This document shows, in pieces, positions 16,784-26,687 of a DNA stretch of 64,000 nt; the stretch's first letter is position 1, and each line of letters starts with the position of its first letter. Source of the DNA: GYS-P2D sp964414425 (GTDB lineage: Bacteria > Bacteroidota > Bacteroidia > Chitinophagales > Saprospiraceae); the NCBI GenBank assembly GCA_964414425.1, contig CAYPWL010000010.1, positions 1-64,000 of the forward strand, given 5' to 3'. The position numbers and the translations under genes are program-made. A model generated the notes under the pieces. The model did no database searches and was not told the DNA's origin. It was given only the letters and a program-made list of their open reading frames with translations.

Positions 16784-19700
16784 ATGAAAAAGATTGACTT
16801 TCTATCTGAACTAAAAGTTCAACTTTTTAAAAGTAAGGTATCTAAAACTATACTTAGTGGTATAGTTATGATGTTATTGACACTGACGTCGACGATGGCT
16901 CAGCGCATTGTATCTGGTACTGTTACTGGTGATGATGGTGAGCCACTTCTTGGAGTCAGTGTTACAGTCGCTGAGACAACCCGAGGCACCATTACAGACT
17001 TAGATGGTAAATTTGAGATTTCTGCTTCATCCGATGAGGTTCTTCAATTCAACTTTTTGGGATATGAAACGCAGCAGTACGCCGTAGGTAATGCCAGTGT
17101 AATCGATATCAACTTATCAAGTAGCGCTGAGCTCATCGATGAGATCGTTGTTGTAGGATATGGGACTCAGAAAAAATCTCATCTAACTGGCTCTGTCTCA
17201 AGAGTAGAGAACAAAACATTAGACCAGATAGCTGTTGCAAGAGTCGACGAAGCACTAATTGGCCAGGTATCTGGTGTTAATATTGCCGCAACTAATGGAT
17301 CAGAGGCTGGTACAGCACCGACTATTACCGTAAGAGGTGTAGGTTCTGTTGCCGCAGATATCGGTCCTGCCGTAGTAATTGACGGTTTAGTAGTAGATGC
17401 TGATTTCTTGAGCAACTTAGATATGAATGACGTAGCCTCATTTGAGATCCTCAAAGATGCTGCCTCGGCTGCTATCTATGGATCTGAAGGCTCTAACGGC
17501 GTAATTCTTATTACAACTAAGTCTGGAGAAGAAGGAAAAACCAAGTTTAACTATAGCGGTTATGTTGGCCAGAGAGATGCTCACGGTAGCGATTCTTACC
17601 GAAAAGATGTTGAAGAATGGGCTGCTTTTGAGATGTCTGAAACTGGAACGCTTACTGAAGAGACACAATATGCGCTATTACTCACTGAGACCTTAGGAGT
17701 TAATAGAGACTGGCAAGATGTGCTGTTCGATGGCGGATTGACGCACTCTCACTCTCTATCTGCGAGAGGTGGTACTGATAAAACTAAATTTAGCGTGGCA
17801 CTGCGTTACCTAAAGGATGAAGGTGTAATAGTCTTTGATGATTATGAGTTGTTCAGTGCTAACTTTAAGTTAGACACTAAGCTTTCGGATAGATTGTCAT
17901 TCCAATTGACGATGAATCCATCTCACAGTAATAGAAGACGTGTTCCGACATCTATTCACAACACATTGAGACAATCACCTTGGTTACCAGTATTTCATAC
18001 GGAGGAATCATTACAGTTTATCGATCGTGAGTCTTATCCCGATGTAGGTGTTGGAGATTATTTCTGGGAGGATCACTTAGTGGAGTTAGATCTTGATGGC
18101 GATGGCAATGATTCTAGACCTCGTACAACATCAAATGCAAATCCACTTGGACAAAATGCTGAGCGTACTCACCTCGAGGGTCAAACTAAACTATTGACCA
18201 GAGGTAAGTTCAAGTATAAGTTGGCAGAAGGATTGACAATCTCAACTTCTGTTGGTGTTACAAGAGAAGAAAGAAGAAGAGACCGTTATGATGGTGTATT
18301 ATGGCATCATACGTTAGCGGATCGTTCTGAATATAACTTACAGAATAGATTATCTACAAGAATCATTAATGATAACCTCATTAATTACTCAACAGTTATA
18401 GATAATGATCACGAAATCGGTGGACTCGTAGGATTAACTATCCAGCACAGAAATATCAAGAACAGTGATATCGTAGGTAGCGGATTTACTAATGATTTGC
18501 TTCCTAACTTACAGGGAGCTACACAGATTGATGAGTTCTTAGAGCTGGAGACAGAGCGTAATAAAATCGGATACTTTGGACGTGTTAATTATGCATATAA
18601 GGATAAGTATTTAGTATCCGCTTCACTGCGTAGAGATGCAAGTTCGGTTTTTGGTCCTGAGAACAAGTGGGGAACATTCCCAGCGGTATCCATAGGTTGG
18701 AATATCGCAAGAGAGGACTTCGTTAAGGACAATGGTCCAATCTCAAGCATGAAGTTTAGATTTAGCTACGGCCTTACAGGTAATGAGAATTTCCGTACAG
18801 GTAGTACGTTCACAGATTTCTTCCCTTTCTTGGCATTGTTACAATCTGCTAATTCAGTATTGGGAGGAACCGTACAGACAGGTTTTGCTCCTGAGAATAT
18901 TGCCAATCAATCTCTAAGATGGGAAGGAAATAGAGAGATCAATCCAGGTCTTGATTTTGGACTTTGGGGTAACAGATTAACAGGTTCTGTTGATTGGTAC
19001 GAGAGAACGAGCAATGATCTATTACTTAACAATCCAGTTTCTAATGGTACAGGATTCGGTACAGGGATACTCAACATAGGAGAGGTTAAGAATACGGGTG
19101 TAGAGCTTGAGTTACGTTCTGTTAATATAACTAAGGGAGACTTCTCTTGGAGTACTCAAGTAATTGCTACAACTAATCAAAATGAGTTAACTGAATTCGG
19201 TGATTCTAATGGTCAGTTGATTGAAGACTTTTCAGGTAGAGGTTCACTTTGGATTAATGAGATCGGTAATCCGATATCTTCTTTCTATGGATTTGTGCTT
19301 GACGAGACCAGAGAGATTCCAAGAGCTTTCTGGGATTCGCCATGGAATAGAATTGGTGGAGCTTCTGAAGACGTGATTGTCTTGGATCTAAATGGTGATG
19401 GACTGATCACTGCTGCTGATCAGACGATCTTAGGAGATCCTTATCCAGACCTCGTATGGAGTGTTACTAACCAGTTCCAATTTGGTTCAGTTGATTTCTC
19501 TTTCATGTGGACAGGTAGCCATGGTGCAGAGGTTAGAGATTTAGGAGAGGAATTATTCGAAAATCAGTTTAATGGAGCTACTGAAAATGTTCCGGGAATC
19601 TTAGAGACAGGTCTTATCCCTCACCCTTCATTCATTCAGAAGAGAAGTATTACGAGCGATCCGATCAGAGATGCAAGTTTCATTTCATTGAGAAACGTAA

Positions 19701-19936
19701 ATCTTGGGGTAAATCTTAATTCTGCTATTCCTAATCTTAAGGATAAAATGGGAATTAACAACGTAAGACTTTATGTGTCAGGGCAAAACGTCCTCTACAT
19801 ATTCGCTGACGATTACAAAGGATTCAATCCAGAATTCGTTGATAATAACCAGAGACAAGTGAATGCTTTTGGAGCTCAGAGAGGAGGTTCTCCGATTGCA
19901 AGGACATTTACGTTCGGATTAAACTTTGATTTTTAA
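16784..19936 (+). CDS. susC: SusC/RagA TonB-linked outer membrane transporter (alginate, pair 1)
   Basis: A 1050-residue outer membrane importer. An extended basic N-terminus precedes the signal helix (about 24-40, ending TSTMAQ). A carboxypeptidase-D-like repeat follows (VSGTVTGDDGEPLLGVSVTV, about 43-125). Then come the TonB contact region EIVVVGYGTQKKSHLTGSV and the plug with ITVRGVGSV and EILKDAASAAIYGSEGSNGVILITTK. The rest is a beta barrel ending in an aromatic residue (FGLNFDF). It forms a lidded pore with the SusD lipoprotein encoded next, and should import alginate oligomers using TonB energy. The SusD start lies 28 bases after its stop. Substrate assignment rests on the lyases and DEH-pathway genes around it. 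Confidence 0.93.
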   Translation: MKKIDFLSELKVQLFKSKVSKTILSGIVMMLLTLTSTMAQRIVSGTVTGDDGEPLLGVSVTVAETTRGTITDLDGKFEISASSDEVLQFNFLGYETQQYAVGNASVIDINLSSSAELIDEIVVVGYGTQKKSHLTGSVSRVENKTLDQIAVARVDEALIGQVSGVNIAATNGSEAGTAPTITVRGVGSVAADIGPAVVIDGLVVDADFLSNLDMNDVASFEILKDAASAAIYGSEGSNGVILITTKSGEEGKTKFNYSGYVGQRDAHGSDSYRKDVEEWAAFEMSETGTLTEETQYALLLTETLGVNRDWQDVLFDGGLTHSHSLSARGGTDKTKFSVALRYLKDEGVIVFDDYELFSANFKLDTKLSDRLSFQLTMNPSHSNRRRVPTSIHNTLRQSPWLPVFHTEESLQFIDRESYPDVGVGDYFWEDHLVELDLDGDGNDSRPRTTSNANPLGQNAERTHLEGQTKLLTRGKFKYKLAEGLTISTSVGVTREERRRDRYDGVLWHHTLADRSEYNLQNRLSTRIINDNLINYSTVIDNDHEIGGLVGLTIQHRNIKNSDIVGSGFTNDLLPNLQGATQIDEFLELETERNKIGYFGRVNYAYKDKYLVSASLRRDASSVFGPENKWGTFPAVSIGWNIAREDFVKDNGPISSMKFRFSYGLTGNENFRTGSTFTDFFPFLALLQSANSVLGGTVQTGFAPENIANQSLRWEGNREINPGLDFGLWGNRLTGSVDWYERTSNDLLLNNPVSNGTGFGTGILNIGEVKNTGVELELRSVNITKGDFSWSTQVIATTNQNELTEFGDSNGQLIEDFSGRGSLWINEIGNPISSFYGFVLDETREIPRAFWDSPWNRIGGASEDVIVLDLNGDGLITAADQTILGDPYPDLVWSVTNQFQFGSVDFSFMWTGSHGAEVRDLGEELFENQFNGATENVPGILETGLIPHPSFIQKRSITSDPIRDASFISLRNVNLGVNLNSAIPNLKDKMGINNVRLYVSGQNVLYIFADDYKGFNPEFVDNNQRQVNAFGAQRGGSPIARTFTFGLNFDF

Positions 19937-19964
19937 TCCAACCCAAAAAGTAAAAGAAGAAATT

Positions 19965-21359
19965 ATGAAACAAATTATATATATCATTCTCATCGCTTCT
20001 GCCTTAATGTTTACGGCATGTGATGATTTTCTTAACCCGACTCCCGTATCATCAGTAGTTGTAGATGAGTTTTTTCAGAGTGATGCTGATATACAAGCAG
20101 GGATTGTAGGATTGTACGACCGTCTACAAGGTATCAGTACTGATATTGATAACAACTGGATGCGAGTGAATAGAGGTATTCAGTGGGAATATGTCCTCAC
20201 AGAACACAGATCTGACAATACGAGATCACAGACTATTGAGGGTTCCCAAGCAGATTTTCATAGATATGTCGTTGATCGTAACAACATCCAAGTAGAAGAT
20301 TACTATGCATCAATGTATGAGCTGATCTTCAGAGCTAATACCATGTTAGATTTCATCGATATCGCTGATGAAGCTAATCAAAATACTTTGAGAGGAGAGG
20401 CGCTTTTCTTAAGAGGTATGGCATACTTCAACTTGGTGAGACAGTTTAGTGATGTTCCGTTATTGACAGAGGTGGTTCAACCAGGTGATGAGCGTGTATT
20501 CCAGAGAATAGCAGAGGAGACTGTCTATGAGCAGATTTTCTCAGATCTACAGTCTGCTGCTGATTTATTATCAGAGGGAGGTACGCCAGGTCGCGCCAGT
20601 AGAGGGGCGGCTCAGGCTATGCTGGCTAAAGCATTAATGCAAGGACCGAATAGAGACTATGCTCGTGCAAGAGGATTGTTAGAGTCAGTGATAGCAAGTG
20701 GACAGTACTCGCTAATGTCTGATTTCAATGATGTATTCTACTCAGAGCTTAATGACGAAGTGATTTTCGTAGTAGAATATACATCAGCTATTGCAGAGGA
20801 AGCACAAGGATTTTCTGCAGAGTTTGATTTTGGTACTGGTCGAGAAGATGGCTTGAATATTCCTGAGCCTGGATTCTTAGCTATACTGAATGAAAGCGCA
20901 GGTAGCAGATTAGAAACTACGGTTGCTGAGAGAGAATTCGGTCGAATGGTTTGTAACAAGTATACGAATAACAGTAGAGCTGCTGGTAATGATTGGATAG
21001 TATTGAGATATGCAGATGTATTGCTGATGCATGTGGAGTCTATCATGGGAGGAACGATGATGACTACTGATGAGGCTGCTGTCAATTCTTTTAATCAAGT
21101 GCGCGAGAGAGCGGGTATACCTGCTATACAGAATGGTCTTGTCACAGCAGATCAGTTGTTATTAGAGAGAAGAGTCGAGCTTGCATTTGAGAATAGTAGA
21201 TTTTATGATCTCGTGAGATTCGGAAGGGCTAATGCCGTATTACAGGAGTACTCCGATGATAACGGATATAGCTATATCCTCAGTCAACTATTAATGCCAA
21301 TACCTAGAAGGGAGATCAATCTTAGTGGTAACACTATGAGACAGAATCCAGGGTATTAA
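19965..21359 (+). CDS. susD: SusD/RagB surface glycan-binding lipoprotein (pair 1)
   Basis: A 464-residue lipoprotein, starting at the ATG at 19965 so that the signal MKQIIYIILIASALMFTAC places the lipidated Cys at 19. An open frame reaches back to 19926 but has no signal function. The SusD fold is supported by the N-terminal DDFLNPTPVSSVVVDEFFQSDADIQAGIVGLYDRL, the TPR-like LRGEALFLRGMAYFNLVRQFSDVPLLTE, and the C-terminal VNSFNQVRERAGIP, LLLERRVELAFENSRFYDLVRFG and final MRQNPGY. It caps the SusC barrel and binds oligosaccharide. It is somewhat shorter than the second SusD here (501 residues). Confidence 0.92.
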   Translation: MKQIIYIILIASALMFTACDDFLNPTPVSSVVVDEFFQSDADIQAGIVGLYDRLQGISTDIDNNWMRVNRGIQWEYVLTEHRSDNTRSQTIEGSQADFHRYVVDRNNIQVEDYYASMYELIFRANTMLDFIDIADEANQNTLRGEALFLRGMAYFNLVRQFSDVPLLTEVVQPGDERVFQRIAEETVYEQIFSDLQSAADLLSEGGTPGRASRGAAQAMLAKALMQGPNRDYARARGLLESVIASGQYSLMSDFNDVFYSELNDEVIFVVEYTSAIAEEAQGFSAEFDFGTGREDGLNIPEPGFLAILNESAGSRLETTVAEREFGRMVCNKYTNNSRAAGNDWIVLRYADVLLMHVESIMGGTMMTTDEAAVNSFNQVRERAGIPAIQNGLVTADQLLLERRVELAFENSRFYDLVRFGRANAVLQEYSDDNGYSYILSQLLMPIPRREINLSGNTMRQNPGY

Positions 21360-21387
21360 TTCTAAACTAATATTTAACTTTTAAGAT

Positions 21388-22383
21388 ATGAATACATTAA
21401 ATATCCTTAAAGCATCATTCATTATGTTAGCGCTGTCTCTTTTGATAGGATGTGCTGACCTATTTGAGTTTGAACTCCCAGAAGCTAATTCTCAGCCAGA
21501 TCTGGAGTTGCCTATGGCAGGGTTCTCTTTTACTCAAGATGTCTTTGATTTCAGACTATACCAATTTATTAATACATCCGTCGAATCCACAGATTTCCTT
21601 TGGCAGTTTCCTGATGGTTCGACGTCGACTCTTGAGAATCCGACATTCGTGTTTGATGGTGAGGGCGTATTTACTGTTACGCTCACCTCTAATGATGCCA
21701 ATGGTGAAATCTCAGTGATTACTCGTGATGTCGAAGTCATTGAGCCAGAGGCACCACCCACACCAGATCCAGTATTGTTAAATCAAGACTTCGTGAGATT
21801 GCCTAAATCCTCGGGTTCTGATTGTGCTTGTTCTGGATGGATCAATAGAGATGTGGGAGAGCAAGGAGAGTCAAGCTCAGGAAATGGATCAGATGTAATT
21901 AAGTTTGATGATCGTGAGCCAGATCATGCTTATCAGGAGATAGCAGTAGAGCCTAACGCAGATTATCAGATCAATATCGCTGCAGAGCATAGAGCTCTTG
22001 TCTCAGAGACTGGTGAGACGCCGTCAGTATTAGAAATCAGAATCCTTGCGGGAACAGGATACGAAGATGGCTACCAACCATTCTTTTTTGAGAACACGGT
22101 TGATATCCCGCAAGATGGTTTTGGATATACTTCGGTGCCACAGATAGAGATTGAGGAGAATAACTTGTTGATTTGGACGATAGAGAATCCCGAAGAGACG
22201 GGATACCTACCATACTCAAGAGGATTCAACTCTGGAGATAATACAAGTGTAGCGATCTACATCAGAGGAATCGGCAACGCCAATCCACCAGAAGATCCTT
22301 CAGATTTTGAACGATATGGATTTGCAAGTGGACTCGAAGAAATGAGAGTTGACTTCATTAATATCGTAGCAATCAATGATTAA
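21388..22383 (+). CDS. PKD-domain surface lipoprotein, SusE-position glycan-binding protein
   Basis: A 331-residue lipoprotein (LLIGC, Cys22). A PKD-like domain lies at about 45-118 (FQF-type core seen as FLWQFPDGSTSTLENPTFVFDGEGVFTVTLTS). An Asp/Pro linker follows, then a C-terminal beta-rich domain (about 130-331) beginning VLLNQDFVRLPKSSGSDCACSGW. That C-terminal part, with YQEIAVEPNADYQINIAAEHRA, looks like a jelly-roll carbohydrate-binding module. Its place directly after susD is where SusE/SusF-type surface glycan-binding proteins are normally found, so it probably helps tether alginate at the cell surface. Binding is inferred, not shown. A terminator follows at 22497. Confidence 0.8.
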   Translation: MNTLNILKASFIMLALSLLIGCADLFEFELPEANSQPDLELPMAGFSFTQDVFDFRLYQFINTSVESTDFLWQFPDGSTSTLENPTFVFDGEGVFTVTLTSNDANGEISVITRDVEVIEPEAPPTPDPVLLNQDFVRLPKSSGSDCACSGWINRDVGEQGESSSGNGSDVIKFDDREPDHAYQEIAVEPNADYQINIAAEHRALVSETGETPSVLEIRILAGTGYEDGYQPFFFENTVDIPQDGFGYTSVPQIEIEENNLLIWTIENPEETGYLPYSRGFNSGDNTSVAIYIRGIGNANPPEDPSDFERYGFASGLEEMRVDFINIVAIND

Positions 22384-22496
22384 TACCTGAGCTGATCTAA
22401 TCGATAATGATTCGATAGATTAGACTCTTAGATACATAGTGTGAGCTTGGCTCAAGTTGGGTTCACAGTAATAGCTAAATAGTTTTTTCATATTAG

Positions 22497-22532
22497 AAGG
22501 GTGCTCAGTGCAATATCTGAGTGCCCTTACTT
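22497..22532 (+). terminator. Stem-loop terminator after the first susCD operon
   Basis: AAGGGTGCTCAG (22497-22508) pairs with CTGAGTGCCCTT (22517-22528) with two G-U pairs and an 8-base loop, followed by ACTTT. It lies 114 bases after the PKD lipoprotein stop and separates this unit from the lyase gene. Confidence 0.72.
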
Positions 22533-22556
22533 TAAAACAATCATCAGTTCGTAATA

Positions 22557-22600
22557 CTCAGTTTAATTGAGCGCACATACAAAGACCAGTTCAATTGAAC
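22557..22600. promoter_or_regulatory. AATTG-centred palindromes upstream of the PL17 gene
   Basis: GTTCAATTGAAC (22589-22600) is a perfect 12-base palindrome. A related imperfect copy, CTCAGTTTAATTGAG, begins at 22557. Both are within 90 bases of the PL17 start, in the stretch between the terminator and the coding region, where a promoter is needed. The binding factor is unknown. Confidence 0.4.
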
Positions 22601-22642
22601 CTTTACATTTTTCTGTAGCCAACTCATCAAGATAAATCAGCA

Positions 22643-24889
22643 ATGGTAAGGATCCTTCTGCATATCGTTTTTAGCCTGCTGGCTCTTCAACTCGGAGCAC
22701 AAAGTCATCCTACATTGACCATGACTCAGGGCGAAGTCAGCCAGATCCGCTCTGATATCAACGCTGGGCCATTATTCCAAGAGACATTACAAAATACAAT
22801 CAAAGAAGTCGATCGTGAGATTGAAATAGGTGTACAAGTCCCAGTGCCTAAAGACATGGCCGGTGGATATACCCATGAGCGCCACAAAAAGAATTTTTTC
22901 ATATTACAGAAAGTGGGAGCGTTATATCAGATCACTCAAGATGATAAGTATGCTGATTATGTCAAGGAGAGCTTCATGGCGTATGCACAGTTGTATCCTA
23001 CGCTATCGCTACATCCGACTAATAGGTCATATGCCACAGGTAAGATATTCTGGCAATGCCTGAATGACTCCAACTGGTTGGTGTATTGTAGTCAGGCCTA
23101 TGATTGCATCTATGATTACTTATCAGCAGCAGAGAGAGCCTATCTCAATACAACACTCTTTAGACCTATGGCAGATTTTCTGTCTGTAGGTAATCCCCAG
23201 TTCTTCAATCGGGTGCATAACCATAGTACTTGGGCTAATGCTGCAGTTGGGATGATAGGCTTAGTGATGGATGATGAAGAGTTAATCCAACGTGCACTAT
23301 ATGGTTTGCAAGATGATGGAATAGATAAAGGTTTACGGGATAATGACGGTGGCTATATTAAGTCAAATGAGCATACTCAAGCGGGCTTTTTCGCACAATT
23401 GGATTATTCATTTTCTCCAGATGGACATTTTACAGAGGGCCCATATTACTTGCGCTATGCGATGACGCCATTCTTGCTATTCGCTAAGTCCTTATCAAAT
23501 GCTCGTCCGGAGATGGACATCTATGGATATCGTGATGGGATCTTAAGAAAATCTATCTACGCACTGATCAATCAGACCGATGCCCAAGGGAGGTTTTTTC
23601 CGATTAATGACGCGCAGAAAGGGATGTCATGGCTATCACGAGAAGTTGTAGGCGCAATTAATATTGCCTATAACGACTTTGGCAATGATCCAATGTTGTT
23701 GAGTATAGCACAGAAGCAAGGTAGAGTGCTCCTTGATGGTTCAGGATTCGGAGTTGCTAAAGCCTTAGCAGAAGGTAAAATGCAGGCCTTTGAGCACGCC
23801 TCAATGAGCTTTAATGATGGTCCCGAGGGAGATAAAGGAGGCTTGACAATCCTTAGAGCAGAGACTAAGCCCAATGATGAGATTTTAGCATTAGTCAAGT
23901 ATGCTGCGCATGGCATGGGTCATGGACACTTTGATCGATTGAGCTATTCGCTGACAGGTGAGCAGCGTGAGATTATCCAGGATTATGGATCGGCGAGATG
24001 GGTCAACATTGATCAGAAAGGAGGGGGAAGGTATCTTAAAGAAAACCAATCCTTCTCTAAGCAGACTATAGCGCATAACACACTTGTTGCCAACGCCACC
24101 AGTCAGAATCAAGGTGAGGTAAAGATAGCCGAGCACAACAAGGCTGAGCTGTACTTTACTCTTGAGGATGATCCAACTGAGTTGGCAGTGAGCATTATTG
24201 ATTCGACTGCTTATGATGGTATTACACAACATAGGACGCTTATCTTATTGCAAGACGAGTTGTTCGAGTATCCTTTGTTAATAGACTTGTTTAAGGTGAT
24301 ATCATCGAAGCCCAATACTTATGACTTACCTACATGGTTTAAGGGCCACCATCTCAATACTAACTGGACCTATGACAAGTCAAATCTTGATCGTATGGTT
24401 CTTGGTTCAGATCATGGCTATCAGCACATATGGAAGGAAGGAGTCTCTACTGAGCTTGGCGACATGAGTCAATTTTCATGGTTCGATCAGGATAGATTTT
24501 TCACCTTGTCCACTGTTACGGATCAAGATGATGAGATTATCTTTGGAAGACTTGGCGCTAACGATCCAGAGTTTAATTTGAGACCTGATCCAGTGCATAT
24601 TTTGAGGAGATCAGATGAGACTAATAGTCTATTTGTTAGTACTATTGAGGCTCACGGAACATATGATACAGTTTCAGAGACACCGCTTAATCCGTTTAGT
24701 TCAATTGATCACATAGAGGTCTTGTTGGACTCAGAAAACTACGTGGGTATCCGACTGAGTCATATCAGTGGTGCATCTCGGATTGTAATGGTATCGCTGC
24801 AGGATAATAACAGTGAAAGCAAACATATAGTAAGGCTTGCAGATCGTGAAGTGAAGTGGGCAGGTCCTTTTAACTTGATAAATGAATAA
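22643..24889 (+). CDS. PL17 oligoalginate lyase
   Basis: A 748-residue exported lyase with a signal peptide (ending QLGAQS), an N-terminal alpha/alpha toroid (about 30-380) and a C-terminal heparinase II/III-like beta sheet domain. The toroid has the Asn193-His194 pair in NRVHNHSTWANAA and the GPYYLRYA tyrosine motif near 268-272. The beta domain has KYAAHGMGHGHFDRLSYSL and the later HNTLVANAT. This matches PL17 exo-acting oligoalginate lyases, which release unsaturated uronate monomers from oligomers in the periplasm. It overlaps the KdgF-like gene by 8 bases, so the lyase and the enzyme that handles its product are co-translated. Confidence 0.92.
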   Translation: MVRILLHIVFSLLALQLGAQSHPTLTMTQGEVSQIRSDINAGPLFQETLQNTIKEVDREIEIGVQVPVPKDMAGGYTHERHKKNFFILQKVGALYQITQDDKYADYVKESFMAYAQLYPTLSLHPTNRSYATGKIFWQCLNDSNWLVYCSQAYDCIYDYLSAAERAYLNTTLFRPMADFLSVGNPQFFNRVHNHSTWANAAVGMIGLVMDDEELIQRALYGLQDDGIDKGLRDNDGGYIKSNEHTQAGFFAQLDYSFSPDGHFTEGPYYLRYAMTPFLLFAKSLSNARPEMDIYGYRDGILRKSIYALINQTDAQGRFFPINDAQKGMSWLSREVVGAINIAYNDFGNDPMLLSIAQKQGRVLLDGSGFGVAKALAEGKMQAFEHASMSFNDGPEGDKGGLTILRAETKPNDEILALVKYAAHGMGHGHFDRLSYSLTGEQREIIQDYGSARWVNIDQKGGGRYLKENQSFSKQTIAHNTLVANATSQNQGEVKIAEHNKAELYFTLEDDPTELAVSIIDSTAYDGITQHRTLILLQDELFEYPLLIDLFKVISSKPNTYDLPTWFKGHHLNTNWTYDKSNLDRMVLGSDHGYQHIWKEGVSTELGDMSQFSWFDQDRFFTLSTVTDQDDEIIFGRLGANDPEFNLRPDPVHILRRSDETNSLFVSTIEAHGTYDTVSETPLNPFSSIDHIEVLLDSENYVGIRLSHISGASRIVMVSLQDNNSESKHIVRLADREVKWAGPFNLINE

Positions 24890-25268
24890 TATGGAAAGAA
24901 ATAGCAAAAAGTACATACTCACGGAGGGTATGGAGTGGGAAAACCTCGGTGGAGGGGTCTCGAGAAAATTTCTTGGATATGACAATCAGATTATGATGGT
25001 CAAAGTGAAATTTGATAAGGGAGCTTTAGGCTCTCCACATTCTCATTTTCATACGCAGGCGACCTACTGTGTATCGGGTAAGTTTGAGTTTGAGATTGAT
25101 GGTGTTAAGCAGATCGTCAATGCTGGCGATGGCGTGTATATAGAACCCAACTTGGTACATAGTGCAGTATGTCTCGAGGAGGGCATGCTCATAGATACCT
25201 TCAGCCCGATCCGAGAGGATTTTATGGATGGGTCAGGAGTCTCCTATTTTGGAGATAAGGAAGCTTAA
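24882..25268 (+). CDS. kdgF: KdgF-like cupin, unsaturated uronate linearising enzyme
   Basis: A 128-residue single-domain cupin. The metal-binding motif is PHSHFHTQATYCVSGKFEFEIDG, with a further histidine in EPNLVHSAVCLEEG. These match KdgF proteins, which convert unsaturated 4,5-uronate monomers from alginate or pectin into the open-chain DEH/DKI. The start at 24882 overlaps the PL17 stop (ATGAATAA); a second methionine at 24891 is also possible. It has no signal peptide, so it should be cytoplasmic and act after uptake of the monomer by the MFS carrier encoded 24 bases downstream. Confidence 0.88.
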   Translation: MNNMERNSKKYILTEGMEWENLGGGVSRKFLGYDNQIMMVKVKFDKGALGSPHSHFHTQATYCVSGKFEFEIDGVKQIVNAGDGVYIEPNLVHSAVCLEEGMLIDTFSPIREDFMDGSGVSYFGDKEA

Positions 25269-25292
25269 CAGGACGATCATAACCTAAATAAC

Positions 25293-26594
25293 ATGAAGAA
25301 AGTAAACGGACTCCGTTGGTGGGTTGTAGGATTAGTAGCGCTGGCAGCAGTAATCAACTATATTGATAGGCAAGCCTTTGGTGCGTTGTGGCCAGATATA
25401 GCAGCTGACCTATTTCCTGATATGGAACAAGATTCGACTAAAGCCATCTATGGTACGATCATGACGGTTTTCATACTCTCTTACGCTGCAGGACAGACGA
25501 TCTTTGGGAAGATCTTTGATTGGATTGGAACACGGATTGGCTTTGCGCTATCTATCGGAGTATGGTCTATAGCTACATTTCTACATGCTTTTGCCCAGGG
25601 TATGTTAAGCTTTTCGATCATTAGATCGATTTTGGGAATAGCAGAGGCTGGTAATTGGCCTGGAGCAGCTAAAGCTAATGCAGAATGGTTCCCAACTAAA
25701 GAGCGTGCGTTCGCTCAGGGATTGTTTAACTCCGGTGCGGCCATTGGCGGGATCGTAGCCTATCCGATCATCGGTATACTTTCGGCATACATGGGCTGGC
25801 AATCCATATTTGTCACTGTCAGTATATTAGGTTTTATCTGGTTGATTCCTTGGTTTTATATCGTGAAAGGTGATCCTAAAAATCACGCTTGGCTCACGGA
25901 TTCTGAGAAAGAGTATATACTTTCTGGTCAGGAAAATCAGGATTTAGATGATGACGGGACTCCTGATGAGGGATACAATCCAAGTACAAGTAAACTATTA
26001 GGTCATAAAGAAAGCTGGGGGGTTATCATAGCTTCTGCAGCTCTTGATCCGATTTGGTGGTTGTTCATCGGTTGGATTCCTATATATCTACAAGAGGTGT
26101 ATGGCATGGATGTTAAGGGCATAGCGTTTACAGCATGGGTGCCTTATGTAGGAGCTATGATCGGAGCTTGGTTCGGAGGGCTATTGGCCCAAAATAGATT
26201 AGGTGCTGGATGGAGTGTAGATAAGACCAGAAAGATGGTCATCACTTTAGGCTGTTTCATTATGATTCCTTGTTTCATTCTTTTGAAAGCACCAGGAACG
26301 GCAATGAATGCCGTTTTAATTATGGCTGTATTGCTATTTGGTTTTCAGACTGCTATCGGCAATGTACAGACGATACCGAGTGATTTATTTGGAGGCAAGG
26401 TTGTAGGTACGCTTTCAGGTTTTGCCGGTACAGCGGCTAAACTTGCAGGAGCAGCATTGACCTTCATAATACCATTCATTACAACTGGGGGTAATTATAC
26501 ATGGGCATTTATAGTGGGAGGCGCCCTGGCGGCGATTGCACTATTTGCAGTTTGGGTTTTATGTCCAAAAATTGAAGGTTTAAAGCCGAATTAG
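25293..26594 (+). CDS. MFS transporter for alginate monouronate/hexuronate
   Basis: A 433-residue inner membrane protein with about 12 transmembrane helices. The N-terminal VINYIDRQAFGALWPDIAADL motif and FDWIGTRIGF loop place it in the anion:cation symporter group that includes ExuT-type hexuronate carriers. EAGNWPGAAKANAEWFPTKERAFAQGLFNSGAAIGG is the classic signature around helix 4. A long polar cytoplasmic loop is seen near 215-235. Its position between the KdgF-like cupin and the uronate reductases points to unsaturated uronate or DEH as substrate. Confidence 0.9.
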   Translation: MKKVNGLRWWVVGLVALAAVINYIDRQAFGALWPDIAADLFPDMEQDSTKAIYGTIMTVFILSYAAGQTIFGKIFDWIGTRIGFALSIGVWSIATFLHAFAQGMLSFSIIRSILGIAEAGNWPGAAKANAEWFPTKERAFAQGLFNSGAAIGGIVAYPIIGILSAYMGWQSIFVTVSILGFIWLIPWFYIVKGDPKNHAWLTDSEKEYILSGQENQDLDDDGTPDEGYNPSTSKLLGHKESWGVIIASAALDPIWWLFIGWIPIYLQEVYGMDVKGIAFTAWVPYVGAMIGAWFGGLLAQNRLGAGWSVDKTRKMVITLGCFIMIPCFILLKAPGTAMNAVLIMAVLLFGFQTAIGNVQTIPSDLFGGKVVGTLSGFAGTAAKLAGAALTFIIPFITTGGNYTWAFIVGGALAAIALFAVWVLCPKIEGLKPN

Positions 26595-26687
26595 CAACCT
26601 TTGTACGAAGTGAAATTTAATATTCAAAAAAATAATTGTGTGGCCTTGAGCCTCCATCATATTAACAATAACTAAATATTTATAAGT